21,999 nucleotides of DNA from SM1-73 sp964588305 (GCA_964588305.1 CAZPOP010000037.1:1-21999); one strand, 5' to 3'. Counted from the first letter of the stretch, positions 1-8,002 are shown. Program-made: numbers and translations. Notes: generated by a model not told the origin, from the letters alone.

Positions 1-781
1 TTACCAAATCCGCCGTGGCTACCACGTACCCGATTCTCCATCCGGTCATGGCATAGGTTTTGGTGAAGGTGAAACAGCTGACGGTCCTTTCTTTCACTTC
101 GGGAATTGAAGCCAAACTGACGTGCTCTGCCCCATCGAACGTGAAGTATTCATAGCTTTCATCGACCATGATGGCCAGATCATTCTCCAGAGCCACCTGG
201 GCCAAAGCTCGAAGTTCTTTTTCGTCAAAAACTGCGCCGGTTGGATTGCTGGGGGTGCAGAACATGATGGCTCTTGTTTTCTTCGTCACTGCCTTTTTAA
301 ACGCATCAATATCTAGACTAAAACCCTTCTCTTCTACGGTGGGGACATAAACCGGGACGGCTGAAGCCAGAGCCACCTGCTGAGCATGAGTGGAGTAATT
401 GGGCGATGGGATAAGCACCTCATCACCCGGATCAAGCAGAGCCATGACGGCGGCACTCAGGCCCTCGATGGCTCCCACGGTCACCAGAACCTCCGACGGC
501 TCGGCCTTGATATTGTTATCCCTGTCGAGCTTCTCCACAATAGCTTCTCTTAGCTCCGGTAATCCAATACTGGCGGAATAGCCGCTCACCAGACCCTTAT
601 TGATTGCCTCACATGCCGCTTCATTAATGTGTTCAGGTGTTCCGGCAGCCGGCCTGGCCCAAGATAGTGAAACCGGATCTTCCACCTGCATCGACAGCCG
701 AGTCATCTCATGAATGGCAGAACGCGGAATTCTGCTCACTCTATCGGAGACGATGTTTTTCGTTTTACGCTTATCAGTCAT
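1..781 (-). CDS. Class I/II PLP-dependent aminotransferase, 3' end outside window
   Basis: Open for 260 codons from an ATG at 781 to the window edge, so only the N-terminal two thirds is present. The translation is a fold-type I aminotransferase of the aspartate aminotransferase family. It transfers an amino group between an amino acid and a 2-oxo acid using pyridoxal phosphate in the cytoplasm. Visible landmarks are SGYSASIGLPELREA (residues 66-80), the cofactor-contacting SNPTG (178-182), the DESY motif with Asp207 and Tyr210, and FTFTKTYAMTGWRIGY (237-252), where Lys241 is the predicted Schiff-base lysine. The start is supported by GGAG about 10 bases upstream. The substrate cannot be told, because the C-terminal domain with the carboxylate-binding Arg is missing. 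The 222-base gap upstream holds a nested inverted repeat. Confidence 0.93.
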   Translation of the reverse strand, partial: MTDKRKTKNIVSDRVSRIPRSAIHEMTRLSMQVEDPVSLSWARPAAGTPEHINEAACEAINKGLVSGYSASIGLPELREAIVEKLDRDNNIKAEPSEVLVTVGAIEGLSAAVMALLDPGDEVLIPSPNYSTHAQQVALASAVPVYVPTVEEKGFSLDIDAFKKAVTKKTRAIMFCTPSNPTGAVFDEKELRALAQVALENDLAIMVDESYEYFTFDGAEHVSLASIPEVKERTVSCFTFTKTYAMTGWRIGYVVATADLV

Positions 782-832
782 TTTTGCCTCCATCTCCTAT
801 TATGTTAAGTCAACCATGTGTCCACCTTAAAT

Positions 833-931
833 GGTGAGCGAAGCGGGGTAGATTTCGTTGACGATGCTTTTGCTCTGTTCAACTCCCCACCGGATGCTTG
901 CCCCGCTTTTTCCTTATCGAAAAATCTCACC
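833..931. repeat. Nested three-level inverted repeat
   Basis: Three perfect inverted repeats are stacked inside each other: GGTGAG 833-838 with CTCACC 926-931, AAGCGGGG 841-848 with CCCCGCTT 901-908, and GTTGA 857-861 with TCAAC 879-883. The whole could fold as one long interrupted hairpin in RNA of either strand. On the minus strand it would lie in the leader of the aminotransferase gene, about 50 bases before its start. On the plus strand the middle stem is followed by TTTTT, but no plus-strand gene lies upstream. It matches no riboswitch consensus I know. Confidence 0.5.
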
Positions 932-1003
932 GACCGGCAGATGCCGAGGCGAGGCATAAAAACCTGGATGGTTCCCTCTCGCCATGGACTGAGGCCGTCG
1001 CCT

Positions 1004-1369
1004 CTATCGAGCGAGACCGTCCAGTTTGTTTCTCAAGGGATTCAGAGGCATAAGCCCCACGATCCGATCCACGGCTTTTCCCTTGCGGAATAAGACAAGG
1101 GTAGGCGTGCCCTGCACCTTGTATTGCATGGCGGATGTTGGGTTTTGGAGCACGTTCAACTTGAAGATGTCTACCCGTCCCACATAATCCGGCCCGATCT
1201 CATCCAGAAGCCCGGACATGACCTGACAGTGAGGACAGCGAGGCGACCAGAAATTGACCGCAGCTGGCGTGCCGGGAGCAAGGACCTCCTGGTCGAAGGA
1301 CCCATCGGTTACCGGGCGAGGTTTACCTGGTTTGGGCGTCTTGTTGAACAGGCTTTTGAGAAATCCCAT
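1004..1369 (-). CDS. Thioredoxin-like protein, CPHC active site
   Basis: A 121-residue thioredoxin-fold protein. The redox motif FWSPRCPHC ends at Cys48 (Cys45-Pro-His-Cys48), and the cis-proline loop GTPTLVLF has Pro89, both at the expected spacing. The N-terminal 20 residues are basic and proline-rich without a hydrophobic stretch, so the protein is probably cytoplasmic. A CPHC centre is unlike the CGPC of housekeeping thioredoxin; CPHC is best known from DsbA-type oxidants, so the redox potential may differ, but the length and the rest of the chain are thioredoxin-like. GGAG lies about 10 bases before the ATG. It sits 74 bases after the zinc-finger/winged-helix gene on the same strand and may be cotranscribed with it. 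The partner substrate is unknown. Confidence 0.88.
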   Translation of the reverse strand: MGFLKSLFNKTPKPGKPRPVTDGSFDQEVLAPGTPAAVNFWSPRCPHCQVMSGLLDEIGPDYVGRVDIFKLNVLQNPTSAMQYKVQGTPTLVLFRKGKAVDRIVGLMPLNPLRNKLDGLAR

Positions 1370-1443
1370 GATTTGTTATCTCCAGGCTTGAATCCAAACG
1401 GTTTTTCAGATGCTTAGACACAGAAAACGCCAAACCGTGTGAG

Positions 1444-1956
1444 TCATTGGCTCTGCTTGGTTTTTTCGCCAACAAAGAAATTCAAATATTTTTCTCCTTT
1501 AGGTGTGATTCGATAATAAGTATGGTTGCGATGCTTGATCCATTTATGGTCAACGATATTCTTCCGATACTGGATCATTACCTTCCCGACCCTCTCCAGC
1601 AACTTCAAGCCTTTCAGTTTGCTGTGACGTTCGAATACCAGTTGGGGTTCAAGGTTCAGCATCTCCGCTACCACCCAGGCGTAATCCACTCCAACCACCT
1701 GGTGGTGTCGTAAGATACGGAAGTCGATCTGGTCCAATTGGGAATAATCCGCATCTGGTTTACTATCCTCGGCTGCCAGCATCTGGTCCCACGACAAAGT
1801 GAGCAATCTTTTGGATTCAACCTTTTTGAGGTTTCCACAAGAAGCTTTGTGCACCACGATCACGCCTTTGTAGCTGAAGTATCCCGCGATTGAGTCATCC
1901 GGATTCGGAGAACAGCACTTGGCTAGGACGTAGCCCTCTTTCAATCGGATCGACAT
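1444..1956 (-). CDS. RelA/SpoT-type zinc-finger domain fused to DUF2250 winged helix
   Basis: A 170-residue protein with two recognisable parts. Residues 8-45 (AKCCSPNPDDSIAGYFS, then a VHKASCGNL segment) match the zinc-finger/RIS domain near the C terminus of long RelA/SpoT proteins, with Cys14, Cys15, His36 and Cys40 in the CC...HxxxC pattern. Residues about 74-158 look like a winged helix of the DUF2250 type (QIDFRILRHHQVVGVDYAWV, later YYRITPKGEKYL). No (p)ppGpp synthetase, hydrolase, TGS or ACT domain is present. In RelA this domain contacts the ribosome and 23S rRNA; whether the stand-alone version binds RNA, ribosome or DNA is unknown. I infer a regulator, possibly metal- or redox-sensitive through the Cys/His cluster. 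A sigma-70-like promoter lies directly upstream. Confidence 0.75.
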   Translation of the reverse strand: MSIRLKEGYVLAKCCSPNPDDSIAGYFSYKGVIVVHKASCGNLKKVESKRLLTLSWDQMLAAEDSKPDADYSQLDQIDFRILRHHQVVGVDYAWVVAEMLNLEPQLVFERHSKLKGLKLLERVGKVMIQYRKNIVDHKWIKHRNHTYYRITPKGEKYLNFFVGEKTKQSQ

Positions 1957-1979
1957 GGGAACATTCCATCCTTTTTTTC

Positions 1980-2007
1980 AAAATAATCAAACTTCCGCTA
2001 ATGTCAA
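1980..2007 (-). promoter_or_regulatory. Sigma-70-type promoter for the zinc-finger/DUF2250 gene
   Basis: On the minus strand TTGACA (2007-2002) is followed after 16 bases by TATTTT (1985-1980). Transcription would begin near 1973, just ahead of a Shine-Dalgarno-like AGGATGG (1972-1966) and the ATG at 1956. The -35 is perfect; the -10 matches at 4 of 6 positions. Confidence 0.5.
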
Positions 2008-2242
2008 GCTTTGCTTAGTTAAGTTTGTCTTGACTGATCAGGCATGATTCAGCCGTTCCTGGGATTTGAGCCAGATTGGAAGCATTGATAGGAATTCTTT
2101 GTGTTCTTGTCTCTCCCCTCGTCCCGTTCTCCACCAGTGGAATGAAGAAGACGGAGATGTCCACCCGCATAGTTACAAGTCAGGGCAAGGTGACACAACG
2201 CCTAGGACAAAAAAAGCTGACACCGTCCTTGCATCCGTGACA

Positions 2243-2276
2243 GAAAAAAACAGGGGATACTCAAGCATCCCCTGTT
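2243..2276 (-). terminator. Rho-independent terminator of the pilV-pilW-pilX operon
   Basis: A perfect 10-bp stem, AACAGGGGAT (2249-2258) with ATCCCCTGTT (2267-2276), and an 8-base loop. On the minus strand the stem is followed by a run of eight T (2250-2243). It lies about 140 bases downstream of the pilX stop and is the only clear terminator there. Confidence 0.85.
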
Positions 2277-2283
2277 CATTTTC

Positions 2284-2402
2284 CCCCGCCTTTAGTCCTC
2301 GACTCAGAGAACTCCAAGGCGGGGCTGGTCTGAAAGAAGGCCAGCAGGTCGAAAGAGAGATTCGTGTCGTTCTTTGTTCGGGGAGGGGGCTGACCCCCTC
2401 CC
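2284..2402 (-). other. Two extra GC-rich hairpins in the pil operon 3' untranslated region
   Basis: Between the pilX stop and the terminator are two more perfect inverted repeats. CCCCGCCTT (2284-2292) pairs with AAGGCGGGG (2316-2324) across a 23-base loop. GGGAGGGGG (2381-2389) pairs with CCCCCTCCC (2394-2402) across CTGA. Neither has a T-run on the minus strand, so they are more likely 3' stabilisers or barriers to exonucleases than terminators. Together with the terminator they fill most of the space 2243-2402. The rest of the 1957-2418 gap holds the promoter at 1980-2007 and nothing else I can see. Confidence 0.5.
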
Positions 2403-2418
2403 GATTTCCTGATAGTTT

Positions 2419-4053
2419 TTAGTTGCTCACAATTTTCTGGAGCCAACTCACCTTAAGGACCGCATTGACCTGCGGAGTACCTGGCGGCAGGTTGGCTGGG
2501 TTCAAAAAGTCCATATCAAAAGACCAGTTACGGTCCGGCGCTGTGTAATATGATCCGTATGACCACACGCCCGTGGCTTGTTCGCTGAACCACAGATCCA
2601 CCATGGAGCCTTTGTAAGTAAAGGTCCTGCCATCCCATTTCTCTAAGAAACGGGGCAGATTCTCCAGGCCCCCGCTATAGTGATTGTCTTCGGAATTGGT
2701 GTTGCCGGTCATGAAGGCGGCATTCACCGTGGTGTTTGAGGCGACTCTGCTGCCTAAGCTCCAGTTGCTCTTGGAATCATCCCAACTGTTGGACAGAATA
2801 GTCAAAGCATCCGTGTAAAGGGCGGCGGCCTTCTTGTTGACCGTGTTATAATCTCCGAGAGTATACATGGGATTGTTAGAAGCGACGGTCAGGGCGCTTT
2901 TCAGTTCCTCTCCATTTACCACCCGGATCGCCTGTTCCGTTCCCGCCACCTGAGCCCGAGAGGCATAAAGTATCCCGTTCGATGGATAATAAGGACTGTC
3001 ATTGAGTCTATCGATATCTATCTCATAGGTGGTGACCCATTTCCCTTCTCTGCCGTTGTAGAAACTGCCGGTGGTCAAGGTTGAATCGCCAGTTAGGCTG
3101 GCAGTCACGTCGATCCAGGTATCGGTTCCCGTTCTGTACCAGGCTCCTTCGTCCACGATTTTCAGGCCGGCATCATGTTCGAAGCTGGATGGGTTGCTGG
3201 CACCTCTCTTAATCAGATCGATGGGATCACCGGAGGTGACCACCGGGAGGTTCAATTCAGTGATTCCATGAGACTTATCCTCCACCTCCCCGCCCCATCT
3301 GGCCAATGACTTGGCGACCCACTCCGGATCGGTACAATCCAGATAGGTTCCATCCGCATTCTTCATGTTTTGGTAAACTCCATCCCGGTCCTTTATCATG
3401 ATGTTGCCTTGTGTTCCCAGACCCTGCCCGGAGCCGGGTTTTCTGCCATAATAGAGGTTTCCCGCCGCCGTGGTGTAAGAGTCAATGGAGAGGGTAGCGT
3501 GGGTTCCCAGGTACATGTCCAGGTTACTGTGAACCCTTCCTCCCAGGGTCATATTGGGCCCAGGATATATCTCCAAATCGCTTTCATAGAAGACCGCGAA
3601 CTGGAAAAGCGGAATCAAAGCGTCCTGAACCTCCTGTACGATTCTGGTTTTGGCACCGCTGGCCATGTCGGTCGCATCGGCGGTCAAGGTAAAATTTTTC
3701 ACCAAAGCGTACAGCCCTCTGTATGCCCCGGTGGTCAACACATCTTGGGTAGCCGGACCCTGATCCACCGTAGCATAGGTAACGCTCAAGTTCCCCAGGT
3801 TAAAGGTACCGCTGGGCAACGGACTGGGAGGTAAACCGGTGGTGGTATAGCTGGTTCTGATCTCCGAGACGGCCTTTTCCACTCCCCCCTCTGCGGCATA
3901 GAAGGCGCTGATGCTGTGAAGGTCGTTTCCGGCGATATCGACGTCTGTGGAGGAGGTCATCACCGCCGCAACCCCGATCATGGTCAACATCAGTAGCAAA
4001 GAAAGGAAGATAAGTAAGGTGAATCCCTGTTCATTTTTCAATCTCTTGAACAT
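2419..4053 (-). CDS. PilX-like type IV minor pilin / pilus assembly protein
   Basis: A 544-residue protein with a short basic leader and a class III prepilin signal, NEQGFTLLIFLSLLL, with cleavage expected after Gly10. The first mature residue is Phe11, and position +5 is Ile15 instead of the usual Glu. Lack of Glu5 is known for tip-type minor pilins such as GspK and PilX. The FYAAEGGVEKAV motif after the membrane helix (about residues 51-62) is typical of PilX N-terminal domains. The remaining ~470 residues are a large Ser/Thr/Asn/Tyr-rich extracellular part, much longer than classical PilX (roughly 170-200 residues), and I recognise no catalytic motif in it. It is last in a pilV-pilW-pilX operon, 70 bases after pilW. 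Likely role: part of the pilus or pseudopilus tip complex. No pilY1 or major pilin gene follows here. Confidence 0.85.
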   Translation of the reverse strand: MFKRLKNEQGFTLLIFLSLLLMLTMIGVAAVMTSSTDVDIAGNDLHSISAFYAAEGGVEKAVSEIRTSYTTTGLPPSPLPSGTFNLGNLSVTYATVDQGPATQDVLTTGAYRGLYALVKNFTLTADATDMASGAKTRIVQEVQDALIPLFQFAVFYESDLEIYPGPNMTLGGRVHSNLDMYLGTHATLSIDSYTTAAGNLYYGRKPGSGQGLGTQGNIMIKDRDGVYQNMKNADGTYLDCTDPEWVAKSLARWGGEVEDKSHGITELNLPVVTSGDPIDLIKRGASNPSSFEHDAGLKIVDEGAWYRTGTDTWIDVTASLTGDSTLTTGSFYNGREGKWVTTYEIDIDRLNDSPYYPSNGILYASRAQVAGTEQAIRVVNGEELKSALTVASNNPMYTLGDYNTVNKKAAALYTDALTILSNSWDDSKSNWSLGSRVASNTTVNAAFMTGNTNSEDNHYSGGLENLPRFLEKWDGRTFTYKGSMVDLWFSEQATGVWSYGSYYTAPDRNWSFDMDFLNPANLPPGTPQVNAVLKVSWLQKIVSN

Positions 4054-4123
4054 ATTTACTCCCTTCGTTTTTATGTTTTTCCAAACTCCCGTTTTTTACT
4101 CTTGAATCCTTAATCCTGAATCT

Positions 4124-4933
4124 TTACAGACCCAAGTTCCTCACTTTCACATCTGAGGTCAAGGACCTCCGACGGTATTTCCCTTCGAATTGCAGATCCT
4201 TCCTCTCCGTTCTGGCGGTTAAGCCTATGATCACCTCCCTGACCACTGATGCTGCAGGCGGAACGTCGAGAAAGACTCCGTTGGCCAAGCCGTAACTGAA
4301 CTGCAGATCTTCGATGTTCTCGGCATATACCTGTGGCGTTTCGCCCACCGCTTGACGGATCAGGTGGGGATGGTCACTATCGGTGGTATCCAGATAGAAC
4401 TTGTAGTAATCCAGTACCATCACAATGCTGCCGGCAGGATATGCTCTGGAGAGATTGGCGGACGGATGGATCTCATCATCCCCGGTTTCCACGGATTGAA
4501 TGAAAAAAAACTCGCCGGTGTCGGCTGACGAATCGTAGATATAAGCCCAGCTGTCTTCTTGGAAACAGCTCACGTCCGTGCTGCATTTCATCTCACCACC
4601 AGGAGAACTCATGTTCTGAGTCAGCTCAGCTTCGCAATTGAGCTCGTTCTGGCATATCGTGATTATGGTGTCTGGATTGGTATTGCTGGCATAGAGAGGT
4701 TCGATACCGCTAACCAAACCATAGCCGGACATCCTGATCCTTGTCTCCAATTCGTGCATGGCTACGCGAGCATTTTGTTGCATGGTTGAGATCTGTTCCT
4801 GGACGATCCAGCCTTTGTGCTGAACCAGGTAGAGTCCGTAGCCTGCCGAGACGATTAGTCCGCTTATAACCAAAGCTATCAGGAGTTCAACCAGAGTCAT
4901 TCCGCTCTCACTGTTACGGTAGTGGTTCATCAT
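4124..4933 (-). CDS. PilW-like type IV minor prepilin
   Basis: A 269-residue prepilin. The leader ends in ESG, and the mature N terminus starts MTLVELLIALVISGLIV, with cleavage after Gly11 and the conserved Glu16 at +5. This is followed by the usual hydrophobic helix (about 12-35) and the conserved HELETRIRMSGYG-like segment (about 59-72). That segment, with Arg-Met-Ser-Gly-Tyr, is common in PilW-type proteins. The rest is an extracellular domain with three Cys between about residues 93 and 121. The protein is inserted in the inner membrane, processed by the PilD peptidase, and expected to form the priming or tip complex with its operon neighbours. It starts 14 bases after the pilV stop. Confidence 0.87.
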   Translation of the reverse strand: MMNHYRNSESGMTLVELLIALVISGLIVSAGYGLYLVQHKGWIVQEQISTMQQNARVAMHELETRIRMSGYGLVSGIEPLYASNTNPDTIITICQNELNCEAELTQNMSSPGGEMKCSTDVSCFQEDSWAYIYDSSADTGEFFFIQSVETGDDEIHPSANLSRAYPAGSIVMVLDYYKFYLDTTDSDHPHLIRQAVGETPQVYAENIEDLQFSYGLANGVFLDVPPAASVVREVIIGLTARTERKDLQFEGKYRRRSLTSDVKVRNLGL

Positions 4934-4947
4934 TGTGATATCCCGTT

Positions 4948-5331
4948 CTAGTTAAAGGATTCATAGGTTACCACACTGTCGCAGTGCTGAGTGCTGTCCT
5001 TCTCCACCCACGTCATCTTCACCGTTATCTTCTTCAAGAACGACCCATAATCCTGTACCGTCCAGGTTCTGGCCATCCCCTCTGCAGAATCCTCGCCCGC
5101 GGTCCAGTCACGCGTATTCTTGATCTCCTCGATCTTAGCGTGAATATGGTGCGCCGCCTTGGTTGTACTGTCTGCCCATTCGTTTCCTCTTATCGAGGTT
5201 ATGATCATGGGAATAAGCATCAGAAGCCCGGTGGAGAATATTACCATGCTCACCAAGACCTCGACCAAGGTGAGTCCCTTGCTCCCCCTGGCATGAATCT
5301 TCAGAAGGCATCCTCTTATTTTTCTTAACAT
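4948..5331 (-). CDS. PilV-like type IV minor prepilin
   Basis: A 127-residue prepilin with an 18-19 residue basic leader and the motif SKGLTLVEVLVSMVIFSTGL. The peptidase would cut after Gly19, leaving Leu20 as first residue and Glu24 at +5. The conserved TGLLML and the later TKAAHHIHAKIEEIKNTRDW resemble the A-rich helix that follows the membrane segment in PilV-type minor pilins. GGAG lies about 9 bases before the ATG. It is the first gene of the operon and lies about 48 bases downstream of a sigma-54-like element. A fimT/gspH-type gene, often upstream of pilV, is not present. Confidence 0.87.
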   Translation of the reverse strand: MLRKIRGCLLKIHARGSKGLTLVEVLVSMVIFSTGLLMLIPMIITSIRGNEWADSTTKAAHHIHAKIEEIKNTRDWTAGEDSAEGMARTWTVQDYGSFLKKITVKMTWVEKDSTQHCDSVVTYESFN

Positions 5332-5378
5332 GTTTTAAGTCTCCGGCTTTAGTGTTTTTTGTTGTCGCCCCAGAAAGT

Positions 5379-5394
5379 TGCAAAAAGAATGCCA
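5379..5394 (-). promoter_or_regulatory. Sigma-54 (RpoN) promoter for the pilin operon
   Basis: The minus strand reads TGGCATTCTTTTTGCA. This has the invariant GG and GC of a -24/-12 element separated by exactly 10 bases, and the flanks TGGCA and TTGCA match the consensus TGGCACGNNNNTTGCA at all but two defined positions. The start point would be about 38 bases before the pilV ATG. Sigma-54 control is well known for type IV pilin genes (PilS/PilR with pilA in Pseudomonas and Myxococcus). No PilR-type activator is in this window. Confidence 0.65.
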
Positions 5395-5976
5395 CGCCAG
5401 AAAATATCTTCATTAACCACATTTGCTTCGATAATCCGTTGGGCTATTGACGGTTAGCCGACACCTTCCGCAAAAGAGAAGATATCGATTGCTGATGTCA
5501 CTGAAGGAAAGAGAAAGAAACTATGGGCAGAATCCCCCATTTTGTCGTAACTCATCAATGTTGTCTTTGGTTGAGTTTGCCGGGAATGGCAGCGATGCCG
5601 CGACTAGAGCCAGTTCTCCGGAATTGTTGGAGACTTAAGATTCGCTGGCAGCAGAAGCCATACATGGCTTGATTGGTCGTGACATCACTTCTTGAGTGGA
5701 GAAACTGACCGCTTTGTCTGTTGACAAATCCCAAATGCTGTTTAGATTGACTCATGACTTAGTCAGGATTCATCCTGTCTTACCGTCCGGCACTTTGTCT
5801 TCCCGTCCTCCGGTTTGTCTTCGGCTCCGCACCTCGTCCCGAGACTCGGTGTCGAAGGAAGGTCGCTCGGACTCAAGGGAGAGTTCAGGGTCGAGGGGAA
5901 TGTGCTCAGTACGGGGCAAGGTCGAAGGGAAGGACTCATCCAGAAGGAGTTTCGTTTTATAATGTAAGGAGAGAAT
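5395..5976. other. Intergenic region between divergent pil operon and radical SAM gene
   Basis: About 580 bases without a convincing gene; all frames give only short ORFs with no recognisable protein. The right part (about 5760-5945) has an odd composition: many GTC/CCTCG/TCGAAG words on one strand then the reverse (CTTCGG..CACC around 5818-5834, GGTG..CGAAG around 5848-5858), suggesting weak hairpins or decayed repeats. TATAAT at 5958-5963 could be a -10 box for the radical SAM gene, but no -35 is convincing. An AGGAG ribosome-binding site precedes the ATG at 5977. Confidence 0.4.
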
Positions 5977-6741
5977 ATGCAGACTCTAGAGTTGCAGAAG
6001 GGGGTTATTTATGGTCCGATCAATTCCAGAAGATTGGGGCGCTCTCTGGGCATCAATCTTTTGCCTACTGCCTTCAAGCTGTGTTCTTTCAATTGTGTTT
6101 ATTGCCAGTATGGCTGGACTTATGCACATACAGATGATGCTTCCGGATACGCAGACGATTTACCCACGACGGATGACCTTGAAGAAGGATTGAAGGCCTG
6201 GCTGAAAAAGAGCCAAAAACTGAGTTATATCACTTTCTCCGGCAATGGTGAACCGTGCCTGCATCCTCAGTTCGAGAGGATGGTCGAGATTGCTTCGCAA
6301 CTGCGAGACAGATACGTTCCAAAGGCCACGGTTGCTGTTCTGTCGAATTCAACTTGTCTGGCCAGAAGAGATGTGGTGGAAGCTCTAAAGCAATTGGACG
6401 AAAGGATAATGAAGCTGGATTGCGGCTCCGAGGAGACCTTTCGAAAAATCAATCGCCCACAAAAAAACATCAGGTATGAAGAGATGGTCAAAAGCCTGAA
6501 AAATCTGGATCACCTCATCATTCAAAGCGTCTTTGTGGATGGGGAAATAAACAACGTTGAGAATGAAGAGATTGAAAAGTGGATTGAACGATTGAATTAC
6601 ATAAGCCCCAAGCAGGTTGAGATATATTCGATCGACCGGCCCTCAGCTGATCAGACCTTGAGGTTAGTGGAAAAGGAGAAGTTGCAGAAGATCGCTCGAA
6701 AAGCGGCGAGAGTTTTGGGGATTCCAGTGAAAGCCTTCTAG
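5977..6741 (+). CDS. Radical SAM protein (COG0731-like)
   Basis: A 254-residue cytoplasmic radical SAM enzyme. The 4Fe-4S cluster that cleaves S-adenosylmethionine is bound by CSFNCVYC (Cys36, Cys40, Cys43; CxxxCxxC). The SAM-contacting FSGNGEP motif is at residues 87-93, and the N terminus (YGPINSRRLGRSLGINLLP) is typical of the COG0731 group that also contains the wyosine enzyme TYW1. The bacterial members are of unknown substrate; there is no extra cluster-binding Cys set for a SPASM domain. AGGAG precedes the ATG by about 5 bases. The MFS transporter starts 44 bases after the stop and the two may be cotranscribed. Confidence 0.88.
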   Translation: MQTLELQKGVIYGPINSRRLGRSLGINLLPTAFKLCSFNCVYCQYGWTYAHTDDASGYADDLPTTDDLEEGLKAWLKKSQKLSYITFSGNGEPCLHPQFERMVEIASQLRDRYVPKATVAVLSNSTCLARRDVVEALKQLDERIMKLDCGSEETFRKINRPQKNIRYEEMVKSLKNLDHLIIQSVFVDGEINNVENEEIEKWIERLNYISPKQVEIYSIDRPSADQTLRLVEKEKLQKIARKAARVLGIPVKAF

Positions 6742-6784
6742 TCCGAAGGTCTGCCAGGGCAGGTCCACTCCAGGGTCCACGGGA

Positions 6785-7993
6785 ATGCAAAAGAACATCC
6801 ACAAATTCTATTGGTATCGCCTGACCAAATTTGGGCTTTTCCATATAGCCGTGATGGTGTTGTTCTACCAGGAAAGGGGTTTATCCTTCTCCCAGATAAT
6901 GATTCTGCAGAGTTTCTATTATTTTGCCAAGGTTCTCTCCGAAGTCCCCACCGGCGCTTTGGCAGACAGGTTCGGGAGGAAAAAATCTTTGGTCATTGGC
7001 TCCTTTTGTCATTCGTTTGCCTATCTTTTAATCTTCCTCTCAGATTCATTCATTCTTTTTAATCTGGGCGAAATCATAGCGGGAATTTCCATGTCTTTCG
7101 CCTACGGGGCGGACTCGGCCTTAGCCTACGACACCTTGAAGGATTTGGGCAGGGAGAAAGAATATCAAAAAGTTGAAGGCAATGGGCACAGCATGAGGCT
7201 TTTGGCCTTTGCGGTGTTTGCTCCGGTGGGAGGGCTGTTGGCCACGGTAAACCTGGCTTTACCTTATCTTGCCAGCTCGATAGTCATATTTCTTTCCGGG
7301 CTTTTGGCCCTGACTTTCACAGAACCCCGAAGAGAAGGGTCCTCGGTCCCCGGTTCAACTTTTAAGGCCAGGAGGAGATATTATCACCAGATAGGGAAAA
7401 GCCTTAAGTTGATGCTGCATGAGAAAAAAATCTTGTGGTTGGTGCTTTTCTTCTCTTTGGTCTTCCTAGCCACCAGATTGGGTTTTTGGACTTATCAGCC
7501 CTACATGAAAAAAGTGGGGGTCCCACTCTCCGTCTTCGGCTTAGTCTTCGCGTGCTTTCACCTGTTTGGGGCTTTGTTCAGCAAATATGCTGACAGAATC
7601 GAGAAAACCCTGAAGGAGAATCTCACTCTTCTGATTATGCCGCTTTTGGTGATCATCTCCTTTCTTTTGATGAGCAGATTTTTGTATCTATGGAGCATTG
7701 GTTTCATTTTGCTCCAGCAAATTTCAATGGCAACTCACGAGCCCATCTTGAAGAGTTATCTGAATCGTCAAACAAGTTCTGACATAAGAGCGACAATGCT
7801 CTCGGTCCAACATATGGCCGGGAATTTGGCTTTCGCCGTAACCGCTCCGTTTCTGGGGAGTTTTGTGGACAAATCGGGTTTGGAAAATGCCTTGCTAATT
7901 TTCGCACTGGTTATTATAGTTTTCTCAATTGTGTTGTGGCGTCTTGGGAAAACGTGGTTCGGGCGGAAGCAACTGAATCTGAGATCGAGGTAA
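6785..7993 (+). CDS. MFS transporter
   Basis: A 402-residue integral membrane protein with about 12 hydrophobic segments and a loop after about residue 195 with charged residues (ARRRYYHQIGKS), dividing the two halves. The signature of the major facilitator superfamily between helices 2 and 3, GALADRFGRKKS, is at residues 57-68. The first half reads like drug or solute efflux carriers (LSEVPTGALADRFGRKK). The substrate cannot be inferred. Only a weak GGG lies before the ATG. The gene ends 9 bases before DUF6485, whose ribosome-binding site overlaps the region just after the MFS stop. Confidence 0.9.
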   Translation: MQKNIHKFYWYRLTKFGLFHIAVMVLFYQERGLSFSQIMILQSFYYFAKVLSEVPTGALADRFGRKKSLVIGSFCHSFAYLLIFLSDSFILFNLGEIIAGISMSFAYGADSALAYDTLKDLGREKEYQKVEGNGHSMRLLAFAVFAPVGGLLATVNLALPYLASSIVIFLSGLLALTFTEPRREGSSVPGSTFKARRRYYHQIGKSLKLMLHEKKILWLVLFFSLVFLATRLGFWTYQPYMKKVGVPLSVFGLVFACFHLFGALFSKYADRIEKTLKENLTLLIMPLLVIISFLLMSRFLYLWSIGFILLQQISMATHEPILKSYLNRQTSSDIRATMLSVQHMAGNLAFAVTAPFLGSFVDKSGLENALLIFALVIIVFSIVLWRLGKTWFGRKQLNLRSR

Positions 7994-8002
7994 GGAGGCA
8001 CT

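Noticed and set aside
815..835. GTGTCCACCTTAAAT as a remnant of an insertion-sequence end
   Set aside because: Only a short word resembling some IS termini, with no second end, target duplication or transposase fragment nearby.
2066..2422. 118-codon plus-strand ORF
   Set aside because: It runs across the terminator and hairpins of the opposite operon and has no recognisable protein features.
5135..5422. 95-codon minus-strand frame overlapping pilV in another phase
   Set aside because: Basic, low-complexity product without a motif, overlapping a clear prepilin gene.
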